The notes beneath the pieces are model-generated. The model searched no databases. It had not been told where the DNA came from and saw only the letters and a program-made list of their open reading frames with translations. Source: Ustilago trichophora (taxonomy: Eukaryota; Basidiomycota; Ustilaginomycetes; Ustilaginales; Ustilaginaceae). Taken from it: DNA of 64,000 nt. Position 1 is the stretch's first letter; each line of letters starts with the position of its first letter. Below are positions 9,126 through 19,234 of this stretch, piece after piece. The DNA is taken from assembly GCA_900323505.1 (NCBI GenBank), contig OOIN01000010.1:310001-374000 (forward strand). Direction: 5' to 3'. A program made the translations under genes and the position numbers.

Positions 9126-11320
9126 TCACTGCAGCCCGCTGATGGTTCCCTCGACACCCTTCCTGACACGACTGAAGATATCTGATGCCAAGTCTTTGGC
9201 GCCACTTGCTGCCTCGCCAAGGTACTCTGGATCGAGAAGATTAGCAGCTGCACCGGCCATAGAGCCGTCCTGCCGTGACCCAGTTGGACCGCCTCCGACT
9301 GCCAGCTGAACAGGTCCGATGCTGAGATTTAGGGCTGGACCTCCGCTTCCTAGATTGGCAGGAGGTTTTGCGATGCGTCCATCGAAGCGGGACGCAGCGT
9401 CTTGGATCATGTCCAGATACGATTTGCTGTTGTGTATTGAGGTGCCTCCGAGGAGGAAGCGTGTGCCGGTACCAACAACACCGCCCACAGCAGTCTGCTG
9501 GACACCTGGCTGGGCGCCGCGTTGATGCTGAGCATTCAGAAGAGCAACGGAGCGAGCTTCCTCATAGGTGGCACCACCGATGATAAACAGGATCACGTCC
9601 TGAGGGCGCTCAGCAGGGTTGGATGGGGCCCCGTTCTGACTCGAAGCAACGAAAGGATAGCTGGTGTCCCTCAACCTCCCGCGCATGAGGTTGTCGACTG
9701 TTTGAACCAGGTGCGGCGTGTGCTGTGTGTAGACATTCTCGACACCTTTGAGGCCTTTGAGTGCACTCCTGCCTCTTGAAAAAAAGTTCTCGTTGGCAAA
9801 TAGGTCATCTTGCCGTTGATCCACTCCAGCAAGGTTGAGTGTAACAAAGACCAGAGCTGCTCGGCTTTCAGGAATGCCAACCTTGAGCAGATCTTGCACC
9901 ACCTTCTGAACCTGGTTGCTTGGGAGCTTCTGGTAGCGCAATGCGTAAAGGATCGCAACGCGAATTTTGGCGTCATGAGGGATCTTTGGCGACTCGATCA
10001 TGCTTTGTACGGCCTTGAGGTCGGAAGCATGGCTTTCCACGCTAGCAAGACTTTGCTCCAGCTCCGAGACTTCCAAAAGCGACTCCTTCTCGACCCGACG
10101 GCTCAGCTCGCCGAGCAGCGCGACGTGCTTACTAACGTTGCCTCCAAGTTTACGGAATTCGGGATACTCTTCGACGAAGCGTTTCATGTCAGCAACCGTG
10201 TCGATGGTCGCGTTGGATGCTGTGCGCGACTGATACTCGAGCACGTACTTCTTGATCGAAGCACCCAGATCGCCAAAGTTATCAAACAAATTGGCAGAGA
10301 AGAATGGATCCTGATCACCGGACAGCACAATTTCCTACAAGCGGACACAATTCAAAATGGATCACATTGCCGGAGAACCTGTCGTCAGCAGTGCGTTCAG
10401 GCTTAATTTCATACTAGAAGCACTCACCTGGAGCTCGGGACGGATGCCGTCAGCATCAGCGAGACTGACTCGGCCATTTCTGATGCCAAGAACCTCGTGA
10501 ACCATAGCCTGATACGTCCACTGTGTCAAAAGTGGTGTGACAGGATCATTCCTTCGATCGAGAATGAGGAGCAATGGCGCGTTCTCTGTTCTTCGAAAGT
10601 CAAAGAGACCCGCCTGACTGTTGTTGACTTGATACTGCGAGATTAGCAAAAGAAAAGAAATGTCGCTCGTCAACATGTTTCAGCTGGGATAGCCTCGGAA
10701 TTACCGAATGGTTCGCATAAGCCACTTACCGAAAGCTCTTCGCCAAGCTTTCTAGCCAGGGCGCTCATCCTTTCATATCGGATGACAGGCCTCTTCTTCA
10801 AACTGAGAAGTAGAGCAAGAAGACCCTTGGTGTGTTGGTCTAGGCTCTGTTGATCCCAGGTGGCAGGACTGTCGGCCCAGATACGTGACGGTGGTGTGTC
10901 AATGTTGAGGGAGAATAGATCCGAATTGACAGGCAGGTAATCGGCAAAAAACTCCTGGATCTCCTTGACGACTTCGTGCTCATCTGCCTCGGCAAGAAGC
11001 TCGATATCTTGCTTTTGAAGCACATTTGTAAAGTAGAGCCAGTAGGACTTGTACCGTGGCTGACGAAGCTCACGTGCTAGAGCAGAGATGGACTGTGGTG
11101 TTGGACGGAGAAGTGCGATACAATTGAGGTGGCGCATGCGATCTCGGCTTGCATTATCGACACGATCTGTGAGGTAGACCTCGTGGCTGAGTAGGGACGA
11201 TTGCGTGAATGATGTCGAAATGATGGGGGTAGTGTCCTGGTCGAGCAAGAGAACCTTGATGCCGGCTACCTCTGTAATCATGCGCTGAATATACGCTGAT
11301 ACTGCTTTTGTGACGTCCAT
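9126..11320 (-). CDS. VPS45: Vps45, Sec1/Munc18-family SNARE regulator
   Basis: SM protein that binds syntaxin-type SNAREs (Tlg2 in yeast) and controls fusion at the trans-Golgi network and endosomes. Three exons are inferred (11320-10730, 10634-10428, 10334-9126), all joined in phase 0, giving 668 aa against ~577 in yeast. Sec1 hallmarks are present: KVLLLDQDTTPIISTSFTQS near residue 22, LLILDRRNDPVTPLLTQWTY at the exon 2 start, then the conserved helical region and DVILFIIGGATYEEARSVAL near the C-terminus. The extra length is a Gly/Ala-rich C-terminal tail after the Sec1 core. The start ATG gives the standard short N-terminus (MDVTKAVSAYIQRMI). Divergent from the dynactin p25 gene, convergent with eIF2B gamma across the repeat nest. 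Confidence 0.96.
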
Positions 11321-11726
11321 TTTTGGTGAAGGGTTTCAACGCCGCTGAGGACGAGGGAGCGGAGGGATTTGCGACAGACTACAAGTCAGAGGATCCGAAC
11401 ATGTACTGGAGTGCAGCTGTATACCTGAGGATTTGATGGGTTGAGACAATGACTGTAAATGCAGTCGACGTAAGAGTGGTATGCGAGAGGTGAAGGCGGT
11501 GTTGTGTGGAGCGCATATGGACATGCATTCCCAACACTAAGCGTGCCAAATCCCGAACTCCGAGATCTGAAAGTACAACACGCGTGCCTTTCGGCGGGGA
11601 TTCCAATCTTTGGCAACGAAAAGTAACACCTTCCTTATTCCACCCTTTCTGCCCTCCTTCTCAGCCAACACGGCGTTTCCTATTGTACCACGCATCGTCT
11701 CTGCGACATTATCGAGACTTAAGAAG
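11321..11726. promoter_or_regulatory. Divergent promoter region VPS45 / dynactin p25
   Basis: 406 bases between two divergent start codons. The p25-proximal part is C/T-rich (11625-11700). The frame of p25 is open upstream to an ATG at 11610, but the conserved protein begins at 11727. No defined factor site was seen. Confidence 0.5.
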
Positions 11727-12449
11727 ATGCCGTCGACAATCAGTCATGTGGTCCCGTACCATCCCAACGAGTACATCCAGACGGCGATGACCGGCAACAA
11801 AGTCTCAAGAAAGGCGACAATCTTGGGTTCACAGAATATCATTCTAGGCGGAAAATGCATCATCCAACACGGTACAATCATAAGAGGCGACCTCAAAAGA
11901 ATTGCACCATCTTCAGCCTCGTCAGGAATCAGTGCAAGTCAATCGCAGCCGGCCCAGTCGGTGACGATCTTCATTGGAAGATACTGTCTCTTGGCCGAGT
12001 CCAGCATCATACGCCCGCCTTACAAGACGTACAAAGGGTGAGTTGAACTTTGCTCAGTGTAGACATGCTCTACCGGTATACATGGATGTTCCTGTGCAGA
12101 TCGCTGACTGAGGTTCTACCATTGCTTCGACAGCGTCTTCTCGTATTACCCGATGAAAATCAACGACCACGTCTCGGTGGGTGCCAACACGGTCCTAGAG
12201 GCGGCGTCAGTCGGCTCGCATGTAGAAATTGGCGCCAATTGTCTCATAGGACGCTTCGTAATCATCAAAGACTGCGCTCGAATCTTAGACGGCAGCGTGG
12301 TAGCACCCAACACCGTCATCCCTTCCTTCTCGATCTTCGGGGGCAGTCCAGCCAGACTGGTGGGCGAGCTTCCTGAGACATTCGCTGAAAGCTGCGAGGC
12401 TAAGATGAAAGACTTTTACCAACGCTTCCGACCAGCGAACGAGAGGTGA
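11727..12449 (+). CDS. Dynactin p25 subunit (DCTN5-like)
   Basis: Pointed-end subunit of dynactin, the dynein cofactor that drives endosome and nuclear transport on microtubules. Two exons (11727-12037 and 12134-12449) give 208 aa. Residues 10-40 (NEYIQTAMTGNKVSRKATIL, then GSQNIILGGKCIIQHGTIIR) align well with animal p25. After a Ser/Ala/Gln-rich insert the hexapeptide left-handed beta helix continues (VFSYYPMKINDHVSVGANTV) and ends with FSIFGGSPARLVGELPE. The splice restores KGVFSYYP across the junction. The 15-20 residue insert between IIRGDL and the next helix turn makes the protein longer than the ~180-residue animal form. Confidence 0.94.
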
Positions 12450-12820
12450 GACGCACTGAACTCTCGGCACTTTTCATCACCAGGCACTGTTGCAGAAAAC
12501 GAGGCCTTGTCCAAGACATGATCACGTATCGGATAAAAGAAAATCACCGCCAGAAAGCAACAAACGCACGCGCTTTTCCGGTCCGTCCAAAGCCTCCACA
12601 CACAAATCGCACCTTCCGCTTTCACACCCAAGTCAAGCCGAACCAACGCCTCTCAACTCGGTGTCAAGAAAGGAAACCCATCTATCCTCCCACCACCATC
12701 CATATCGCTACGCAGGTGACTTCAAATCTCACTCGCCTGGGCATGGCGATATTGAATAGCAACCCGCTACTGCGTTCGTGACCCTTTTCACCTCGAATAT
12801 CTCGTTCGAATGCAAGCACC
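12450..12820. other. Intergenic spacer and leader of the HAD phosphatase gene
   Basis: 371 bases between tandem genes. An in-frame-free, C/A-rich stretch (12590-12720) looks like promoter or leader. No RNA gene or repeat was recognised. Confidence 0.4.
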
Positions 12821-14040
12821 ATGTCGCTGCCGAGGTACAATTTGTTGATCGACCTCAACGGCACGTGCCACATCGCAGACACACCGACACCCGGAGCTAT
12901 TGCAGCAGTGCAAAAGCTTCGTGCAGCTCAAAAGCAGAACCCAGACGGTCTCCACATCCGCTTCTGTAGCAACACTAGCAAGGAATCGTCACAGTCTCTC
13001 CTATCGCGTCTGCGTCGAGTAGGCTTTGGACCAGAGCTGATCCTATCTCGTGACGTCTTCACCAGTCTCGATGCTGCATATCGCTACGTAGCACGTAGAA
13101 AGCTCCGACCTTTGCTTCTCCTGTCACAGTCAGCTCAGAGTGTCTTCCGAGAAGATCAAGACCTTGCCCAATCCTGTTTCTTCCCACATGCAGAAATGGA
13201 CCCGAACAAACTCAGTTCCGACGATCAACATCGACTGCGATCATGCAATGCGGTCGTCATTGGTCTGTGCCCAGGGCTCATGACACAGAAATGGCTGGAT
13301 GAGGCATTCAGGCTGCTCTCGGGAGAATATGGCGGTTCTGAGCAGGTGGCTTTGATTGCGACACATCGTGGTAGGTTCCGTCCTTGTCCGAAGTTGAAGC
13401 GGTTGTTTCCATTGCTGACGAGAATGCATACACCGGCTTCCGTATTCAGCACTTTACCATCGTCCGAGCGAAGATGTTGCGCTGTCAATGGGACCCGGCG
13501 CTTTCGTGGCAGCGCTTGAAGCCGCCTCTCATCGCCAGGCTAGCACTACGACGGTGTGCGGAAAACCTAGCCAGGCATTCCTGCAAGAGTGCGTTGCAGG
13601 GATGATCCCGGAGGATGAGGCTATGAGCAACTACACAAACATCATTGTGAGTAGGAGTGTGCCATCAATCGGATAAGATCGTTAAGCATGCATGTCAGCT
13701 CACAAACGCCTTCGGTTGGAAACATCCCGTACTATCAACATGGGCTAGATCGGAGATGATCTGGACGCCGACCTCGGCAATGGCACTTGGCAGCTTGGCT
13801 TACGTCGAGTCTTAGGTGAGTGTGGGGTGCGTCAGTGGTTCATGCGTCGTCTCTGATCATGCAGTATGTCTGACTCCACTTTGATCGATCTATGATGGCG
13901 TCCCTGATCTCGCAGTGCGAACCGGCAAGTTTAGATACGGTGATGAAAAGCGCGGGGAGAGGCCACCCGACGAGACGCACGCCAGCTTCGCTTCATGGGT
14001 GGAGCACTTCATCTCAACCGAGCTCAACAACAAGCCATGA
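12821..14040 (+). CDS. HAD-superfamily phosphatase, HDHD2/LHPP-like
   Basis: Haloacid-dehalogenase-type hydrolase of the class IIA group (HDHD2, LHPP and relatives), probably cytosolic; the substrate is unknown. Four exons are inferred (12821-13370, 13450-13646, 13749-13815, 13916-14040), giving 312 aa against ~260 in animals. Motif I is DLNGT at residues 11-15: the nucleophile Asp is present, while the usual second Asp is Asn, comparable with the Ser seen in HDHD2. Motif II is CSNTS; LSMGPGAFVAALE and CGKPSQAF (motif III Lys) follow in exon 2; IIIGDDLDADLGN (motif IV) spans the exon 2-3 junction; VRTGKFRYGDE opens exon 4. Joins were chosen to restore these motifs. Single-frame reading stops soon after exon 1, so an unspliced reading would miss the catalytic end. 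Confidence 0.88.
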
Positions 14041-15858
14041 TGGCGCACTATGTCGTATAGGATCGTACCGCATGCTTTGCCCCTTGTCGACGATCCCGCA
14101 TGTGCAAAGGAGCACTGCATGGTACTATGCGCTCTCAAGCAAACTTGCACGTTGTAGTGTCGATCGGGAAGACTTGTTGGAATCTTGGATGTGTGGCGGA
14201 GAGATCCGCTCCTGGCTCAGCGTGGGCGCCCTCCAAGATTTCCGCAGGAAGAGGTGATGATGGCGGGATGTCCGGATGTTTCCGTCTGGACCCTTAGTCT
14301 GACCTTCTTCGAGACATCGAGTGGTGAGAAAAATTAGAATTAAATCAAATTGGTTTTCGCCGACCTCAACCTTGCGAGCCATGTGGTACAACCGAGCTTT
14401 GCTTCTACGATGATGAATAGGAAGAAGGCGACATCGACTATTGACCTAGGAGGCTATCGAGGATGATGACAAGGTATTTGAGGCTTGGACGAAGGGAGAG
14501 TGGCTTCAAGACCTTTCTCGGCCACCAGAACGCAACGCGGGTCGAGACCATGTCATGAATACGTGAATTAGGCGAGAGATGGACTGGATGAGTTGGTCGA
14601 GATGGTTTGAAGCTAGTCGGAAAAGATCGGGGATCACGACGGAAGACTACGGCTAGCGATATCGATCGCCTGTCGGGGATACGCACTGATGCAGCTGCTC
14701 TTTCGGTGGCATGCAGATCCATCAGGACAAAGATGAGGAACCAGGTGTTGAAGATGGATTTTGCTGGCTGTAAGGCGGAAGCGCCGAGTGTTCGGCGAAA
14801 ACATGGAATGATGCAGTCGACGTATGAAGCAACTCTACTGCAAATGTTTGTCGCACGCGACCAGCGTCAAGACTTGTGCATCCTGCTCTCTCTCTTTCTC
14901 TCTCTCTGATGCCTCTCTCGGAATCAACCGCGTTGGGTGATGGTGAGCGGTCAATTCGGCAACCGACGCCAGGCCCTGAATGCATCCCAACACTGTCTGT
15001 CGCTGACTCGAACACACACACCGGTCACTTGCCTGATTGGAAATATTCGACGCATTTTATTTATTTATTTTTAGGAAATCCTGTATGTCACTGGACACCA
15101 AACCATCCCGTGCACATCCGTAGTGAGTTTATTGTGACCACAGACTCCGAAGCCATATTCGACATCCGCGAATCCTCACCATTGCTGGCTGTACGACAGA
15201 CACTCTAGGTCACCATTCACATCAATACACAGTGCAATGAGACCAAAGACGTTCCGAACATGAAGCTTTCTATGGCGAGCGGAATCGGCTCAGAGAAGCT
15301 TTTTACTTAGTTGTTTAATTTTAATCCAGCGTAAACGTTGTCTTGTATGTACTACTGTACTGTACAGTACATATGTGTGAACCTCGTCTTTTCTCTCTCT
15401 CTTTGCCCCAACAGGTGTCGTGATGCGCATGCCGACTCTGTGTGAGCTGACCTCCTTTTTTTCCGAATCTTCCCCGCTCAAATTTCCCTAGACCCTCGTT
15501 TGCACTCACATGGCCCCACGGTCTTCTCCGCACATAGCGCTTCAACGACTCTTTTGATCCTCCACCTCACTCTACTCGGCCAAGCAGTCAGCCAACCAAA
15601 CTCTGCGCTTTGGTCACAAGCAGACGCTTTTCCTCCCCACAGATTCAAATCTTTCCTGCTTTCCTACAATCACGATCGAGGTCACGCTGGGCCCATCCTC
15701 ACCTTTCCTACCGTAGTGCTCGCCGGCTCCTATGGTAACGAGCAGCAAAGCTCCCCACTGCGCGCGAGTTTCGAACAACCAAGCTGTCGCCATCACCTTG
15801 TGTCCCAGCACCAATACCTGCTAGTGGGCGCGCATCTCCCTTTGAGCACAACACAACC
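14041..15858. other. Intergenic region upstream of the Zn2Cys6 regulator
   Basis: About 1.8 kb with no credible gene; open frames are short and unrelated between strands. It carries a CT-microsatellite (14884-14908), an AT-rich TTTATTTATTTATTTTTAG stretch near 15055, and a strong TACTGTACTGTACAGTAC palindrome at 15353-15370. The C/T-rich last 350 bases are probably leader of the regulator gene. Confidence 0.5.
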
Positions 15859-18750
15859 ATGTCGACCGGACCATCACCCAACTCGATTGTATCGGGCCCA
15901 ACCACATCTCCTTCAACATCCATCAAGAGGGATCGCTCCACCACGGCAGAAGATTCAGCAGCAAGAGCGCAGGCCGACCGCAGCCAGAAGCGAACCAGAG
16001 TCCGTCAAGCCTGCAACCGTTGCAAGGCCCGCAAGATCAAATGCGGCGACCTGAGACCGTGTAAGAACTGCACCAGTCTCGGTCTGGTCTGCCGAGATTG
16101 GCGTCCTGGTGAGGATCCGTACGATCAGACTCACTTTGCTCATCCTGCTGGACCATCCTCGTCAGCGGCCGCCGACACCTCGTTGCCAGAAGCTTGGCCT
16201 TCCGCCGACTATCAATTCCGACCAACTGACGCAGCATCAAGACACACTCACGCCGACCCACATTTTGATCGGGTCAACCGACATGCAGACGTGGATTCAA
16301 GAGCAGAAAGGTCTGGCTCTGCCATCCCTTGGCCCAACACGCCTTACGAACGATCAAGTCACACGGTGGCTTGGCCTCCCAAGCCCGATCCAAAACGTCA
16401 CAGGTATCTTGCGTATCCCTACGACTCTATCTACCGAAACGAATTCGGTCATTTGAAAGCGCTGTCTCTTTCGTCGGGACTTGGTACGCTCTCGTATCTT
16501 CACGAGTATCACAAGTTGGCCAACGAGCAGTTCCTCGATGCATTGTGGCAAGTTCTCGAGGGCGAAAATCAGGATGGCGTCAACATGCAAATGTTTGCGC
16601 TCGAGAACGAGTCGCTTTCACCCCACTCTCACGCAAGTCACATGAGCACGGGACTTGGCGCTCCCACCGGTGCCTTTAGCGACTCTCTTGCGGCTGATTG
16701 GTCACTCGGTGGCGGTGCTCCTTCACTCAACGTTCCCTTCACCTTTGACGCAGCGGCTGGTCCGACGCCTGATCGATTCCCTTCAATGCAGATTCCGACC
16801 AAACCCACTCTCTCGGTGGCCAGCAGTTCATCCGCCGAGACTTCACCAGCCAACCCCCCTCATCACCCACATGACTCACGGCGGGTTCGGTCTCGCAGCT
16901 CCACCCAAGCCTCAGCCACAGCCACCAAAAGGGACGACAACAACGGCACTTCGTCAGACCAAAGTCAACCTGCCAAGACCTATCTCGAAGCTGGTCCTCC
17001 TCCTGAGGATCTCTGGGTTTTCATGGGTACCAAGATCCCACAGCAGCATCGACGGTCCCTTTTGCACACTTTCTTGTCCACCACCTACGTTCTATGGCCA
17101 ACTTTCATTCTCTCCGAATTTCTTGCCACGCTCAAAGATGAGAGTGAGCGACAGAACCCCACTTTTGTTTGTCTTGTCATCGCATGCTGCGCTGTTGCCG
17201 CTCGACAGGAAGCAGGCAGCGTCAAAGGTGGCCATGCAGCCGAATGGGGCCGTAACTTTGGCTTCTTCGAACTATACCTCGATATTCGCAGGCTGGCTCC
17301 TCGCAACACGGATTGGGCCAGCTTGAACCACATTCAAGCTCTCTTTTACTTGTCTCACTACTGCTTTGGTGCTAGCGGTCCCTTTGGAGTAACACGCGCT
17401 CATTATCTGATGAACGGGTGCGTCTCTAAATGCTTCGATGTTGGTCTCCATCGATCTGCCGAAACCTACACCGACGCTTTTACACCTTCGGAGATCGAGG
17501 CTCGTCGACGCACTGTCTGGGCCGTCTACTGCGGTGACAAGATCTCAGCTGCTTACGGACGACCCGTCATGCTTCGTCTCTCTGACATGGATGTTCCCGA
17601 GCTCGACGTCGATTCCGACGAGTACACGGAAAGACTTCCTGCTGCCACTTCTTTTGATCGGGCCTGCACTCTTCGTCCGTGGCATCGAGCCGCCGTTCGC
17701 CTATTTTGTGTGCTCGAGCGTGTCATTGACAAAATCAACCTACCCGCATGTAGCGGTTCCACGGCTCTCGAGCGTGTCATGCGCAAGAAGCCCAAGCGAC
17801 CTCGACAAACCGAGAATCACGACGAAAGCTGTATGGCCGATCACGAAGCCATCGGCTTCGAAGAGGAACTCGAGCTAGTCGACGACTTCCGCTTCGCCGA
17901 TACCCCCAGGCCGACATCGGCGCACGAAGATGACCCCATGTACCAGGCGCACGTCGAAAGACTTCGTACGACAGCTGCCTTTATTAAGATCTTTATCTTC
18001 AGGCATCTTTTCAGCGTGGCAAACACCAACCTCTCGCGCCAGCCGCCGCGCACTGACTATCGCGATGAAATGGTCAAATGGTGTCGAGAGCTGCTTCTCT
18101 CTCAACGCAAGATGATCCAGCGTGGCGATTACACTGACTTTGGCTCCGTCATGTCTTACCAACTCAGTCAGACTGGTCGAGGTCTTATTCCTGCTATCTA
18201 CATCACCTCCCGTCTCATGGATCCCTCGCAGGATCCAAACTCGAGCGCCATTTTGAAAGAAGCCCAAGAGCTCCTCGTGCTTGCCTACGACCTGCTTCGA
18301 CAATTGTCGAATCGTTTCACCGCGTCTAATCGACAGCTTCAAATCATGCAGTCCGCCTTCCGTCGACTTGACCTCAGCCTCAAGAAGAGACATCACAAAG
18401 TTGGACCTTCCAGCGCACATGACTCGTCGTCGCATGGCGGTCTACACGGCACTTCCGAGCGAGCGGGCGCTCAAGGCACAGCGTTGCCCGCCTCAGCCGA
18501 AAAAGAGATGACTAGTGGCCTCGACCTCATCGCCGGTGTTGCTGGTGCAGAGCTGCTCGGCGCGGACGGCCTCGGAGAGTCTACAGCAAGCAACGAAGAA
18601 GACGACTTTGAAGACGATTTGGATAGGGACAAGAAGGCTGGATGGATTTCCGATTTACCCATCAATCAACCGGCGGAGAAGACCGCCCCACATCCAGTTA
18701 GCGCGTTTGTAGGATGGCCTCCTGCACCAGCACCTCCTCGTGAAGAATGA
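15859..18750 (+). CDS. Zn2Cys6 fungal transcription factor with fungal-specific TF domain
   Basis: Nuclear Gal4-type regulator of 963 aa in one exon. The binuclear cluster is at residues 52-78 with spacing Cys-x2-Cys-x6-Cys-x5-Cys-x2-Cys-x6-Cys (CNRCKARKIKCGDLRPCKNC and on), preceded by a basic RSQKRTRVRQ. No coiled-coil is obvious after it. A disordered Ser/Pro/Thr region (about 100-370) leads into the fungal_trans middle homology region (about 390-720), with YLSHYCFGASGPFG and the typical RRRTVWAVYCGDKISAAYGR. The C-terminus is acidic (EEDDFEDDLDRD), a possible activation segment. The target genes cannot be read from the sequence; the neighbouring DMT transporter is convergent, not co-directed. 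Start chosen at the first ATG of the frame, directly after a C/T-rich leader. Confidence 0.93.
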   Translation: MSTGPSPNSIVSGPTTSPSTSIKRDRSTTAEDSAARAQADRSQKRTRVRQACNRCKARKIKCGDLRPCKNCTSLGLVCRDWRPGEDPYDQTHFAHPAGPSSSAAADTSLPEAWPSADYQFRPTDAASRHTHADPHFDRVNRHADVDSRAERSGSAIPWPNTPYERSSHTVAWPPKPDPKRHRYLAYPYDSIYRNEFGHLKALSLSSGLGTLSYLHEYHKLANEQFLDALWQVLEGENQDGVNMQMFALENESLSPHSHASHMSTGLGAPTGAFSDSLAADWSLGGGAPSLNVPFTFDAAAGPTPDRFPSMQIPTKPTLSVASSSSAETSPANPPHHPHDSRRVRSRSSTQASATATKRDDNNGTSSDQSQPAKTYLEAGPPPEDLWVFMGTKIPQQHRRSLLHTFLSTTYVLWPTFILSEFLATLKDESERQNPTFVCLVIACCAVAARQEAGSVKGGHAAEWGRNFGFFELYLDIRRLAPRNTDWASLNHIQALFYLSHYCFGASGPFGVTRAHYLMNGCVSKCFDVGLHRSAETYTDAFTPSEIEARRRTVWAVYCGDKISAAYGRPVMLRLSDMDVPELDVDSDEYTERLPAATSFDRACTLRPWHRAAVRLFCVLERVIDKINLPACSGSTALERVMRKKPKRPRQTENHDESCMADHEAIGFEEELELVDDFRFADTPRPTSAHEDDPMYQAHVERLRTTAAFIKIFIFRHLFSVANTNLSRQPPRTDYRDEMVKWCRELLLSQRKMIQRGDYTDFGSVMSYQLSQTGRGLIPAIYITSRLMDPSQDPNSSAILKEAQELLVLAYDLLRQLSNRFTASNRQLQIMQSAFRRLDLSLKKRHHKVGPSSAHDSSSHGGLHGTSERAGAQGTALPASAEKEMTSGLDLIAGVAGAELLGADGLGESTASNEEDDFEDDLDRDKKAGWISDLPINQPAEKTAPHPVSAFVGWPPAPAPPREE

Positions 18751-19234
18751 TGTATCGTAGCGAGGCATTGCGCAGAGAAAGAACATGACGAAAAAAGATA
18801 TTTGATTCGCACGTGGTGACTTTGTCCAGGACGTCAGACATGAATGGACCCTTTGCCCTTTCAGCTTCAACACCTCAGTGAAGAACAATCCTTGGCCGCT
18901 GCAACGCGTTCAGCGCACCCTCTCCCTTTCTTCTTCCTTGACATCCGGCTGACGCAAGCACAGGCATGGCATGATTTTGAGTCAGAATACGACAATGTGA
19001 GTGGTTTTCGAAAGGGCTTTGCAATCTTCCTGACAACTCATAACCTGAAAAAAGGAAATACCACCCCGAAACCACTTGAAGAACCAACCCAATTGCCTGG
19101 CTCGGCAACAGCAGCCACCCCCATTGGCCTCGGGGGGGGGGAGCGCCGGGGGGGGGGGGGGTGGCTTCGAGGTGGATTTCTCCTTTTCCACGATATGACT
19201 GCTAAAGCAATCTACATGACTAGTCTTGAGGTCT
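18751..19234. other. Convergent intergenic region carrying a foldback repeat
   Basis: 484 bases between the stops of the Zn2Cys6 regulator and the DMT transporter. The right two-thirds is the repeat described at 19034-19199; the rest looks like 3' UTR. No gene is supported. Confidence 0.6.
19034..19199. repeat. Foldback repeat, distant copy with two G homopolymers
   Basis: Left end CTCATAACCTGAAAAAAGGA and ACCACCCCGAAACCACTTGA; right end GGTGGCTTCGAGGTGG then CTCCTTTTCCACGATATGAC. This matches the family at 6-9 kb (CATATCGT ends, A-rich step, GCCACC units), so the family is dispersed rather than confined to one nest. The centre holds runs of 10 and 14 consecutive G (19132-19141, 19148-19161) separated by AGCGCC, which could form a G-quadruplex and may also be a sequencing weak point. 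Confidence 0.65.
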
